A program made the position numbers and the translations under genes. The notes below the pieces were generated by a model. The model was not told where the DNA came from. It saw nothing but the letters and a program-made list of their open reading frames with translations, and did not search any database. A stretch of DNA of 64,000 nucleotides from Antedon mediterranea (lineage: Eukaryota; Echinodermata; Crinoidea; Comatulida; Antedonidae): the NCBI RefSeq assembly GCF_964355755.1, contig NC_092671.1, positions 7,885,001 through 7,949,000 of the forward strand, given 5' to 3'. This document shows, one piece after another, positions 49,101 through 60,250 of the stretch. Position 1 is the stretch's first letter, and each line of letters begins with the position of its first letter.

Positions 49101-49782
49101 ATGACAGCATCGGCATTCTGCGTTAATTCTCTAATACATTCTGGTGAGAACGCTCCAGTTTTGAAACCTTCGGCGGCGAGCGAAATACAGACGACCGCTC
49201 TCGCCACCTCAAAATGCGGAAGCTTCGCCACGAAATTCTCAGATTCCGTAACACAAGCAGCTGGAGTACACAATAACCTATCGGCAACCCCCGCCACGAA
49301 TATGTACTCTTTTCCCACTGATCAACCGGGGTATGCTAACCCTTGGTACTTTTCATGCGATACCCAGCACTACACCTCTGTCCCGATGACTGGTATCGGA
49401 GAGGACTATGATGCGACAGCCTATCCTTACATGGGTACGCAAAAAAACTATGATTCAGGACTCAGTAGTTATTACTCTTTGTCGAAGCAATCGTACGATC
49501 GATATGCCAACCCCGGTTCAACAATGTATACACCTCACAGCGGCGCTAGTCTGGGCCCAGCATATACAAGCACTTTTAGCCGATACAACAGTACAGCAAC
49601 TGCAGCAGATGAAAAACGCTATACAACTTTTTCAAATTTTGATAGTCAAACTTATCCAGCAACTTGTAAAACTGGACGGAAAACCTCATCTTTTACTCCG
49701 CCGTCGCCGACTTCATCACCGCCTCCGGTAACAACGAAAGATACGGGATCCACAGACGGAGCAAAATCAGAAAAGGAAGACG
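49101..49782 (+). CDS. Hox9/10: Posterior Hox protein, exon 1 (Hox9/10-like), partial gene
   Basis: First coding exon of a second Abd-B-class Hox transcription factor; 227 codons plus one base. The start ATG at 49101 is chosen because it gives MTASAFCVNSLIHS, matching the xxFxVxSLI N-terminal motif of Hox9/Hox10 proteins. The rest is rich in Tyr, Ser, Thr and Pro, with TSSFTPPSPTSSPPP near residues 195-209 and an acidic/basic end KSEKEDG, comparable to the segment before the hexapeptide in vertebrate Hox9/10. The donor is GACG|GTAAGA at 49783, phase 1, the same phase as the neighbouring Hox gene. No homeobox exon follows within 14.2 kb, so the gene is cut by the window edge. Identity as Hox9/10 follows from the N-terminus and from its place downstream of Hox11/13a on the same strand; without the homeodomain it is not proven. 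Confidence 0.8.
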
Positions 49783-50319
49783 GTAAGAAAAATTTATTGA
49801 AGATTTATAAAAAATTATAACATTTATAATAATAATGTTTAATTTAATATTTGGAAGATTAACTGTTGAATAACTCTGCTCATTTCCGTGCCTTTTAATT
49901 ATGTTAAATTTTACGGATTATATGGTATTGTAAATGGTAGGGTCTATCCCATTATATATAGCATATCATCATCGGAACGATTATCAACATCAATATGTTT
50001 ATTGAGATACCTTTCTGTTGGGCTTGATCAATTAAATCATGGTTGGAAAATGAGTATGCCTACAAAGTTAACAAAACATTTTATAAACATAAACAACGCA
50101 AACTGGCTCTAATTATTAAGTCTATAGTCTCTGGAAAGATTTAAAACATAAATCTATATTATGCTTTAGTCAAGTACATACCAGGTGCCCATCTTTGATC
50201 ATGAACTAATATGTTACGAATTGTAGTTATATATTTACCCTCTTTTCATTGTTTTATACGTCATCACGACGAGAAAACAAATTATAAACAAATCGTTTGT
50301 GAAACAAAGGATGGAAAAT

Positions 50320-50600
50320 TGTCGATAAACACACGGCCATTTGTAATAACTAACTAGGCACTGAATTCAAAAATACTAAACTGGGACAGACGCAAGTTCA
50401 TACTTTACCGCGGCCAGGTTTAGAATGACTGTGATTTATGGCCCTGTCGGCCTATCATACTCGGGCCAATGTTAACGTACCGAATTCATTTTAATTGAAT
50501 CTAAGACAAAGAGCACGAGGCCAATTATATTTGTTGCTAAGCGCTAGAAACAAAACACAGACCCGTTAAACAATTTCGAGACAGGTCAGAATTCACATTT
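50320..50600. promoter_or_regulatory. Candidate intronic enhancer near Hox9/10 exon 1
   Basis: The block is clearly less AT-rich than its flanks: CACACGGCCATTTGTAATAA, CTTTACCGCGGCCAGG, GATTTATGGCCCTGTCGGCC, GCTAAGCGCTAG. TTTATGGC and TTTGTAATAA are posterior-Hox/Cdx-like cores. It lies 0.5-0.8 kb inside the intron, a usual place for autoregulatory Hox enhancers. The call is inference from composition, motifs and place. Confidence 0.32.
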
Positions 50601-51689
50601 TTATTCCATTTTCCGTAATATTATTTTTAAAAGCAAAAGTTAAGACATAACTGTATCCAATTCTAAGAGGGTTGTTATTCTAAACAAAACAAGCAATTTA
50701 TCACTATTTTAAACTTCAGTATACTCGGTGGTTGGGTTGCAAAACCAACTTTCTCTCTTATACAGTTTCTCGTATAGCCTAGCACATTATTCGCTTTTGC
50801 AAACTATAGGATGGTTACTATAATATCAAGCATAATGTGTTCATTATTAATTTATTATTAAATAAAATTTAGATATATCAGTATAATATAGCTTATAATG
50901 ATAATAATATTTATTCATTCATTTAGGCCTACAGCATATCCTATGTGATATAATCCTATACTACAGCTTCATATTAAATAATTATATACATAGGCCTACA
51001 CACATCTATAATATAATTTTTAATTTAATAATTCTTTTAAGAAATTATTTTAACATTATAAATAAATCACGTTGACATTGATTTTTATTATCTGAAATTA
51101 TCTCAAAAATATAATATTAAACATGACTGAATCCAAATAAGTTTATTTCCTGGAATTATGAACACAATGTAATTCATTATTTCAACCAACATTGATTTAA
51201 ATAATATTATTTATTATTAATTTTATAGTATGCCCAGGTCAGTACTTCGTATTTAGTCGGTAATAGATTAAACGACGTTTTGGCCTAATGTATTTAAACT
51301 GAAGAAGAATAAGAAAACATACTTTCATTAAAAAAAATCTTATTTCATTTAGGCCTAGATATCATTACCTTTTGTAGACACAATTCTAAATGTCCGTAAA
51401 AACATATTTTCGTATTAAATAACAGAAACAAATTGTTTAATAATAAAACGTATGCGTGTTCATTTGTGAACTCTAAACCAAATTATATTCATTTCATATT
51501 TTACATGACTTGTTGTTAAAAAGTCAATCATATCAAGATAATGAGTTTTTCTAGCTCTTTCCTTCTTTAAATTGAATTTTAAACAATTCAGTATCCGATT
51601 ATATTCCAATTTGTGTTTTGTTTACTAAGATTTTTACTGTTACATAAACTGTTAACATTTGTGTTCTTAATCTCAACGATTATAAGCAA

Positions 51690-51840
51690 TGTCTTAGTTA
51701 AGTCGAAGATGCTCTCCAGATGGAATGCCATCCTGAGATGAGTAGTAGTAATTTTGTTTATTTTATTTATTTCATTTATATGTAATTTACTTTCTATGGA
51801 CCAGAGTTTCCGAAATAAAAGATTGAATGAATGAATGAAT
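51690..51840 (+). mobile_element. 3' tail of a non-LTR retrotransposon or LINE-dependent SINE
   Basis: A non-AT-biased piece (AAGATGCTCTCCAGATGG, GCCATCCTGAGATGAG, GACCAGAGTTTCCG) ends in AAATAAAAGATTGAATGAAT repeated as a (GAAT)n tail at 51821-51840. A short microsatellite tail after AATAAA is typical of the 3' ends of CR1/L2-type elements and their SINEs. No reverse-transcriptase frame is present, so this is a 5'-truncated copy. Confidence 0.55.
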
Positions 51841-52614
51841 ATCGTAACTAATTTTAGATAAAGCAGAGTAGCGCACATTTATGCGTACGTATATCATGTT
51901 TATTAATGAAAATGATATTTACGAAAGAGAAAAATGTAAATTGTTTTAAAATAGGCCTAATTGATAGTCAAAACAAATATATAAAACATATAATACTATT
52001 TTATCGTATACTACGAATAGGCTTAACGGTTCAAAGTATATAGGCTTAAACAATATTAAATGGATAAAAAAAAAACCAAAATAACGAAAAGGGATAGAAA
52101 TTGTATATCTAGATTCTGTAATTTTTGGTCATAAAACATTGAATGAATAAAGGGTGTGGTTAGTCACAAAGGAAAACAAAATAAGCCTAATTATTTTACG
52201 AAATATTTTATAACGCAATATCTTTTCAATGGTAAGATATTAATAATATGTTTATATTAAACTAAAGACAAACAGGATCAATAAAATTGTTATTCTTTTC
52301 AATTAAATATAAAATAATTATACTGTATTATAATTTTCGATGATAATTTGAAAAATGTTGTGAAAGCATCGAAAATGTAAGTATGATAACTGTGCCCTTA
52401 AAAATAGACTTATTAAATACATTTATGAATAAAAATATTTTTTTAACCTAACATATTCAGTTTCAATCAATAATGCAATGCAGAATTACTCTTTTCAGCT
52501 ACACTGCATTTGTGTTAATTTTTCATTGAACTTGGTTTAAAAATTTCATAGGCTACATACGAATTATAAAAAAATGAAATCAACTGCAGTTAATATACTG
52601 TGCCTAAATAAAGA

Positions 52615-53025
52615 AATAAACAAACAATACAATGTAAATCCAATGCTGCTAACATTTCATTAGCTTTTGTATTCTCGTCGATACAAACAATGCTTTTACT
52701 TTCAATGTTTAGCACAATAATATCAGGGAGTTGTAATATAATTTTACAGCTCTCTGATTTATATTGGAGATACTTTTCTATTGCATTACACCGACTTTTT
52801 TTTCAAGTTGCAATGTTTTGTTTGTTTTTGCATTTACAATTTTTGAAATAAACAATTCAATGTAATTCCAATGTTGCTAACATTTTATTAGCTTTTGTAT
52901 TCATCGATACATTTACTTTCAATGCAGACTGTTTAGCAAAATTATAATGGTGTACCGTACTTTGCTATTGTATAACACCGACTTCGTTCCAAGTTGCAAT
53001 ATTTTGGTTGTTTTTGCATTTAAAA
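52615..53025. repeat. Imperfect tandem duplication, unit 180-230 bp
   Basis: Copy 1 (about 52615-52845) and copy 2 (about 52846-53025) share, in order, AATAAACAAnnnnnCAATGTAA, GCTAACATTTnATTAGC, ACTTTCAATG, ACACCGACTT, AAGTTGCAATnTTTTG and GTTTTTGCATTTA. Copy 2 has lost about 50 bp from the middle. Divergence is higher than in the 636 and 13478 duplications, so it is older. Confidence 0.75.
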
Positions 53026-53689
53026 TGGGGCCAGGCATCTCTCATGAGAGACTTTCTATTTGTACACGGATCGTTACAAATATCATTCTCATCCAATCAC
53101 TCAGTTAACGGAATAAGGTCAAAGACTGCCGCTTTCTACCAAAAATTTACTTCCATCGAAAATAAAACTAATTGCCGATTTAGGAAATGGGTAATTTTCA
53201 CTAGGTTTTTAATTTTATTGGTACTTAGGCAAAGTATTTGATAAATCGAAATTCATTTTAGTCCTAAGTTTTGACGCAAATGAAGCAATTTTCTACAATA
53301 TACTTGTTATTAGTAGCTAAAGCATTGTCACGTTGGTATCTACTTTAGGAATTCAAATTACAGCACTTGAACAACTGCTTTTGTATTTAAATCTTTTTGT
53401 ATTTCTTTATCCATCTTAGCAACATTACCACATTGAAGCTATTTAGTATTTTATTATGTAACGACAGTGGTAGCGTAAGTGGAGAAATGGAATATTTCAA
53501 TCAATGTTTTCTTCTCTCCTTCTCATATCTCGGTTGGGTGGGATGTTTGTTGTCGAAAAAAATATTAATTATTGGCAAACATTAAGTAAATTTGTATTTT
53601 GTTTGTAGTATTTACTGTACGTGTGGTCATCTAACGGTCGGTAGTGTTTGAATAAATTGTTCATTTTTACAGCATTAACAGGCTTCGAT

Positions 53690-53790
53690 TTAAGATTTTT
53701 GTTAGCTTTTTGCGTTGGGAATGTATAACCCCACCCAATCGGGTCATACATCCCACATCCGGGTAGAACTTTCCGCCATTTATTTTCTAT
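53690..53790 (-). promoter_or_regulatory. GC-richer patch with promoter-like motifs on the minus strand
   Basis: The minus strand reads AATGGCGGAAAGTTCTACCC then GGATGTGGGATG: a YY1-type ATGGCGG (53770-53776) next to an ETS-type CCGGATGTG. The plus strand also carries two partly related GGGTGGGATGT/CCCACATCC words at 53530-53760, so it may instead be part of a small inverted-repeat element. Weak support. Confidence 0.2.
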
Positions 53791-55354
53791 ATAAAGAAAT
53801 AGTTTTTCATTTTACTAATTATTAACATCGATAATATCTACAAGCGTTTCAGTTACCAATTAAAATAAGAATATTTATACAAAAGAAATGAATTAAATCA
53901 TAGATTGTTTTTACTTCTATCTGTTATTACAGAATATAATGCCATGTGTTAAATTTCATCACGATTTGTATTTTAGCAAATTAATGTCAATAAACTTCTG
54001 AACGATTTGTTCAATTGAATAACAATGTAATTAAAGGTTAGTAAAACAAGTTAATTGAGACATTAACACGCGTTCTCGACATTAATTTGTAAATTGTGGA
54101 ACAATTACGGCACTTGATATAGACGTTGATCTTGTAAATGATTCAAAATATACCTTTATCTTAGACATACATATTATGTTTGATAATATCGAATGACTCG
54201 TACCACGTAAATCCTGAATTATGTCTTTTCATGTATACTCTTTATTCAAATATGTACATAAAACATAATTATTAATTATTCTATTATGCTTACTACATAA
54301 AAATACAATTTGATCTATACGGTACGTCATGCTAATAACCAGTTTTGTCTTATTAATGGAACTATACTTTTAGAATTTACGGTCTGTATAATAATAGTTG
54401 TGTAAAGTGTACGTGGTGGAGGGGATTAACATAATCGTTATGATCTTTGCTTGTAGGCCTATACAGAGGAAGTCACACTTTGAATTGCACCACACCATGG
54501 ATTTAACACATTTTTGTTACATTATATGCTCGGAAGTTTTTAATTATTTTCTTTCAAAGATTTCCGATAATGGAAAAGTTATAATAGGCAAGGCATCATT
54601 AGATAAGTGGGTTTACGCTTATTATAATAGACTCTATATTTAGTTACGGTATTTAGTGCTCGGTTGCATTCGGAAACCTTAACAACACTATATTATCTTG
54701 ATTTCTTCAGTATCATAGGAATATTTGGTGTACAACATCCCATGTGTTTAGTATCATTCGCATAAATACCCTTCACATAACCTTACATGATACCCACATG
54801 AGATTATCAAATATTCATTATACTGGGAAAATTATTGTAGTATGTGGAGATACAGCACTGAGAATCGGGTTATAAATAAAGGTTTGCCGTACAGGTCTAA
54901 AGCCAGAAAACCAAACAAATTTCAGATTAGTTGCTTGCTTATTGATACTGTGTCAGTATTATACAGTATAATATCTAGGCCCTATATTAGAATGAGTAAA
55001 TTTGGATTAATTATCTTGCGTCAGTAACGTCTGCAAAAATGCTACCACTAGAAATCATTTACGTAGGTCTAAACACCACAGGGTTGTGCATATAACTCTT
55101 TGATTACTATTAAAAAACATACAGGTATACAATAGACCTATTAATATTAATGCGATAATAAATTAACTATTAACGCAGGCTAATAGTAAATAAATCAACT
55201 AATAAATCATACAATTTATAGATAAATACTAAATAAACCATTTATGTTTTTATTATAAAACGCATCGTTAGTGCAAAACGTTTTTGAATAATTAACGATA
55301 TCATGATCCTATATAAATCATAGGTATCATGTTTTATTTTCCCAAAGTGATTCT

Positions 55355-55760
55355 CTCGTAATCCCGTAGTTTACGGAGCTACGGTTTAATTTTCTAAACC
55401 CTTTACAACAGTACTACACGTCCCCAAATGTATACATTCTCGGCCGTGTGTTTTTTAAATAAATAATTACACCATCCTGTACAATGTGGTTTCCAATATA
55501 ATTGCCATTTTTTTTCGCGTTTCCCACAGGGTTTTTAAATCGCATTATTAGTTGTAGTTTTTTGTGGTAACTTTTGCAGAATCCATTAATTAATCTAGGC
55601 CAGTTTAATTATAGTCCTCAATAACCCATTCAAATTGTTTCGTAAAACACTTTGGCATCATTACACATTCTGGGTCGCGAAAGAATCGGACGCTCCTATG
55701 AGAATTCAGAACGTTTCATGTCGTTCTGAAATACTGCGTATCTGAAAGGTTAATCCGTGC
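55355..55760. promoter_or_regulatory. GC-richer intronic stretch, candidate conserved element
   Basis: Includes a short palindrome CCGTAG...CTACGG (55364-55384), ACACGTCCCCAAATG, TCTCGGCCGTGTG, TTCGCGTTTCCCACAGGG and CTGGGTCGCGAAAGAATCGG. It is single copy in the window and has no frame of note. Function is unknown. Confidence 0.22.
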
Positions 55761-57021
55761 TTGTCGCAAATCAAACATAACATATGAAAATGTGTTTCCA
55801 TAGTTACTAGTTAGGTAATTATAATAATAATACAATGGCGCAAGTAACCACATGGTTTAGAAAGTTTTTGAATGATTTTGTTCCATTAGGCGTATTCTCT
55901 TTAAGGTATCATTCTGAACAATCGAGTAAGAATCTCCAGGTAGGCTACACAACCATGTTGAGCAATTGTTGTACTGGTCCATACTCAAACATACTAAACC
56001 CCCACGAGTAATGTGATATAAGGAGTATAATGGTATATAACGGACACTAACAAATCTTGTTTAATTTGATAAACATAGTAGGCTTAATCACATTTTGTTA
56101 TCACAAAAGATGTGTTATAAATAACTTGAAAATAATGGAATAACTATCCGCGTTAAATTAGATTGTTATTATACATTTTAGGACCAATTACTAAACCTGT
56201 ATATAGGTCATATATTGAGAATATGCGGCTTAGGGCAAAGATTCAAAATGTTCAAGTTTATCCCAGGGGCGCCTTTTGTATATCCAGGGACTTCTACAAT
56301 CGAATCGGCAAATACCAAGCATGCGCAGTTCGAATATAAAATCGAGAAGGTATTTTACGTCTTGGAAAAATGTAGGCCTAGAACAAAACAACAAAGTATC
56401 GTTTAACTAAGAAGAAATTATTATATCAGCGTAGAAATTATTTGTAATGAACCTATACACAGGTCAGAAAAGTGTAGTCGATTAGGTTGATTGCGTGCAG
56501 ATTATGGCAAAATTCGGACAGACTCACACGAGTTTGTGTCTGGGGTAGCACTTGTCCAATCAGGCATATCAGACATGATTTCCTGGTATACATTCCTTAT
56601 ATATAGGTAGATGCAATAATTCGACTTTCTACTCGTGCTGATCCCTTTTTATCGTCTGACTTAGACGTAAGTTCAAAGTTCAATGACGTTGTTTGGTAGC
56701 AAGTTGTTGATAAACACGAGAAGTGCCTTTCTAAATTACAAATAAAAACTCAATTGGTCCACTTAGTGAGTAACAAACCTACATGCTACGTGTTAGTTGT
56801 TGTTATGACATATTTGGTAGGCCTATAATATTACAAAATAGCAATTATAGACCTAAACAGTAAGTTTATACAATTGAAAAACGCCAATTTATTCCAAACC
56901 GCCCTTTATTAGACAGAAATAGATTAGTTTAAAGAAAGGAAATACCATTGAGCCTGAAATCTCATATTGAAATGTAAAGATAATAAGTCATGAGAAACAA
57001 ACTTTTTATTGTTAGAGCATA

Positions 57022-57048
57022 GCGCTATAAAATCTAATTTTATAGCGC
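57022..57048. repeat. Perfect 12-bp-stem hairpin with mirrored TATA cores
   Basis: GCGCTATAAAAT, a three-base spacer CTA, then ATTTTATAGCGC: a perfect 12-bp inverted repeat. CTATAAAA reads as a TATA box on both strands. A looser outer pair (AGAGCATAG at 57014-57022 and CTATGCT near 57076) extends the symmetry. It could be a foldback remnant, an RNA hairpin or a divergent core promoter. Confidence 0.75.
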
Positions 57049-59879
57049 CAAGTTGGTTAGAAATCACATGCCTGCTCTATGCTTACGCATATAATGAAGA
57101 CAATTGTTTTATGGAAACCAACAAATGAACCTCTAATCCTACCAAAAATAACTAGTTGGTTACGTTGTTTATTATGGTCTACAAAACAATGAAATCATTA
57201 TTATTGTTTAAAAAAACGTAAAATTAAATTACTTTTATATTAACCATCGTCGTCAAAAGTATGCCATAATTGAACGATTACTGGCCTCCAAAATTCACGG
57301 CCCCTTATCGAATCGAACATTTGATTTATTGTATATTTTGGTTACAATCAAACTACAGGAAACAATTCTATGTTTATTGGACAACGTATAGCTTTTCATA
57401 GCTTGTTTCTTTTTGAATTGCTTCCGCTATATGATATCATATTTAAAAATCGTGAGTAGTCGAGATAGGAAAGAAATTACACAATTTTAGTATTATAAAT
57501 TCAACACGTGTAGTTATGTTATCTCATTGTAATAGTAAGTAAATGAAGGACTGTTAATACAATGCCAATATCGTCAGAATGACACAAAAGACACTTTGAC
57601 ACGTGGGGTCAAATAAAAATGGTACATTTCACATTTCTCATTCATAAGCAATCCAGGTATTTTACCGACTTTTCTCGGGCAGGCATACATTTGAATATTG
57701 GAATTTGCCAACCAAAACATTGGAAACTATTAAAATTATATTTATTCATGTAATTGTTTGAAAACAAAATCAAATTTGGCATATTGAACAGCTGATTAAG
57801 TAAGAACTTTGAATGTCATGATTTAAAAAAAGTTGTAACTTTGTCCGAGACAGTTTTTGATCTCATAAAGACACTCTCGAATTAAAACTTATTTTTTTTT
57901 TTGCTAAATAAAGTGGAAACAGTAAATGAAATTTAACACCAAAACTATTGAAACTATTATATAAAAGTTGTGCCAAGCCTGTACTCGGGACCATAATCTA
58001 CTCAGTAGCCGAAGGCGTGGCCAGTATACTTTTATCCAATTACAATTGATTAGTTGAATGATTGACATCTTTATAAGTCGACGTAAATGGGTCGAAGTTT
58101 ATTATATTCCGAAGGAACGAATTGGATTTAGACCAAATTAAAATTTTTAATAGTATTTTATTAAATAGACCAAAGTTATTGTTGATAAATACAAACAAAA
58201 CAAACTAATCATTTTAATGATATTCTTAATAATCGGTGCAGTAGTAATGAATGCATTTGTAAAAATGTTGGATTATCAGCCTTTAAAGTCTAAAACACAA
58301 ATCATCATGTCGCATGGTAGGTTGCATGATAATTAATGGAAAATTTTATAGAACAATGGTGGTGTAGCATTGATTGTACAGTACTTGTAATGCAATAACT
58401 GTCTATGAACACAAAATCACGCAGAAAAGGCGTTTAGCGGCCGACTGCATATCATTATCCCAGCCCATTTGTCGTATTTCATTTTTAATAGACCTACCAT
58501 TCGATAATATACCGTGTGTGCATGTGTCACAGAGCTTCATTCATCACAATTGGATAATACTATGATTGTTCTGTTATGCTTATGTTGTTATAAAAGCATC
58601 GTCAACGTCATATATTAATAAATAACAACACAACTAAAACAATAAGCAATGGCTGACGAAATAGACCAAAATAAATAATTTGTTATATTTGTTATGACCG
58701 TGTTGTTAAAACGAGTTATATTTTGTACACATTTATACTATTTGCTGGTCTATTAACTTGCACAAAACAACCCGTTATATCTATCAACAAACGGCAATTT
58801 GTTTCCATAATGGTCTTTCCTGCCCGAACGTTTAAAACCCAATCGCGTCATGAAATCCATAGGCCTAATGTTCTCAATTAAATACTTATTGGTGGCATTT
58901 TTGTAAGTGTAATGGTAACTATGTTGATTACGTAACAATTATATAACAAAAAGGAATTTTGCTTGACCGAGATCACGACTCTAAGGAGCGCGTTTAAACA
59001 CTGATAATAATGTAATGTTTTTGTACGCGCGCATCAGATTTATGATATGGCATCACTGATCAACATTGATTTAAGATGAAAAAATAATATAGGTGTGCGT
59101 GTGATGAACGAGAGATAATATATTATATAAAATAAGGAGATACGGTAGGTTGGCATCGCTACAATAATTAGGCCTTTTAAGGTTTGAAGTTTGATTAATA
59201 ATGAATACAATATTAGCAATACTCAAGGTAATTTTGTTTAGGCCTGTACAAAAATCAATCAATATAATATATTGAATTAATTATACCATTTTTAAAATGT
59301 CAATCTCAACAACCATTAATTAAATAGTAATATCCTAAATAGATATTTAAAATATTTTATTTAATTGCATTTTTTTCTTATGGGTCCTTCACAAAAAATT
59401 AGGCCTCTAAACGAGTTTGATCATCCAAGCTATCGATTATGAAAGAGACTGATCACAATCTGAATCTTTCGTTAAACTTCAGTTGTACAAATCCATTACA
59501 TTATAATCGACAGTAAGGCCTACTAGCAATAGATAAAATACATTGACGTTCAATAACTTAATTGAGATTTTGAGGAGAACCATTATAGTAATCGCCCCAG
59601 AAGGCATCACCACGAGTATTCTGAAATCAATAAATAAATATTACACAATTCTTTAATTGCGTGATTGCAAAAGTATTACAGAATTCTGTAAGCACGTGTG
59701 ATTGAAAAAGTACATCATTTGACGACGAAACAAGCCCATAATACCATTGAATTGTTAACAGCCTAAGTAATGGCGGTTATTAATAATCATTGTTCGTAGT
59801 AGAAAAATCTATTAATTTCTTCATTTACATAGTGCTCTATCAGTATTCCCATATTGCATTTGTTGATTGATACAACTAC

Positions 59880-60250
59880 TGTTATTAGCAACGTAGAGCA
59901 ATTACGACTAAAGCTGAAGCAAAGCGCTCGGCTAGCGTTATAACTCAACATGGATAAATTCTGCCTTTATGTGCGACGCTATCAACATCAGAACCCGATC
60001 GAGATTTAGGTCAAATGCAATTGTGTGTCGCTCGTAATTTTTCCCCTTAAGTTTTTGTATGTATTTGTGGCTTTTTATGCTCCCCTTGTTAGCTACATTA
60101 CGCTTCGAGATCGTAAATATCACACCGGTTGGTTAGCATACAAGTGGCAAAAGGAACCGTTTCGTATTTCCCATCTGAACCTTTTTCAGCCACGAGTCAT
60201 CTGTGGCAAACGGCTATACAACATTAACAACCATGCATACACGACATTTT
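59880..60250. promoter_or_regulatory. GC-richer intronic block, candidate conserved element
   Basis: The longest less-AT-rich block in the intron: AAAGCGCTCGGCTAGCG, GTGCGACGCTATC, AACCCGATCGAGATTTAGG, CACACCGGTTGG, CAGCCACGAGTCATCTGTGG. Frames are open on both strands (76 and 61 codons) but without recognisable motifs or good splice sites. A conserved enhancer or a fossil exon are both possible. Confidence 0.27.
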
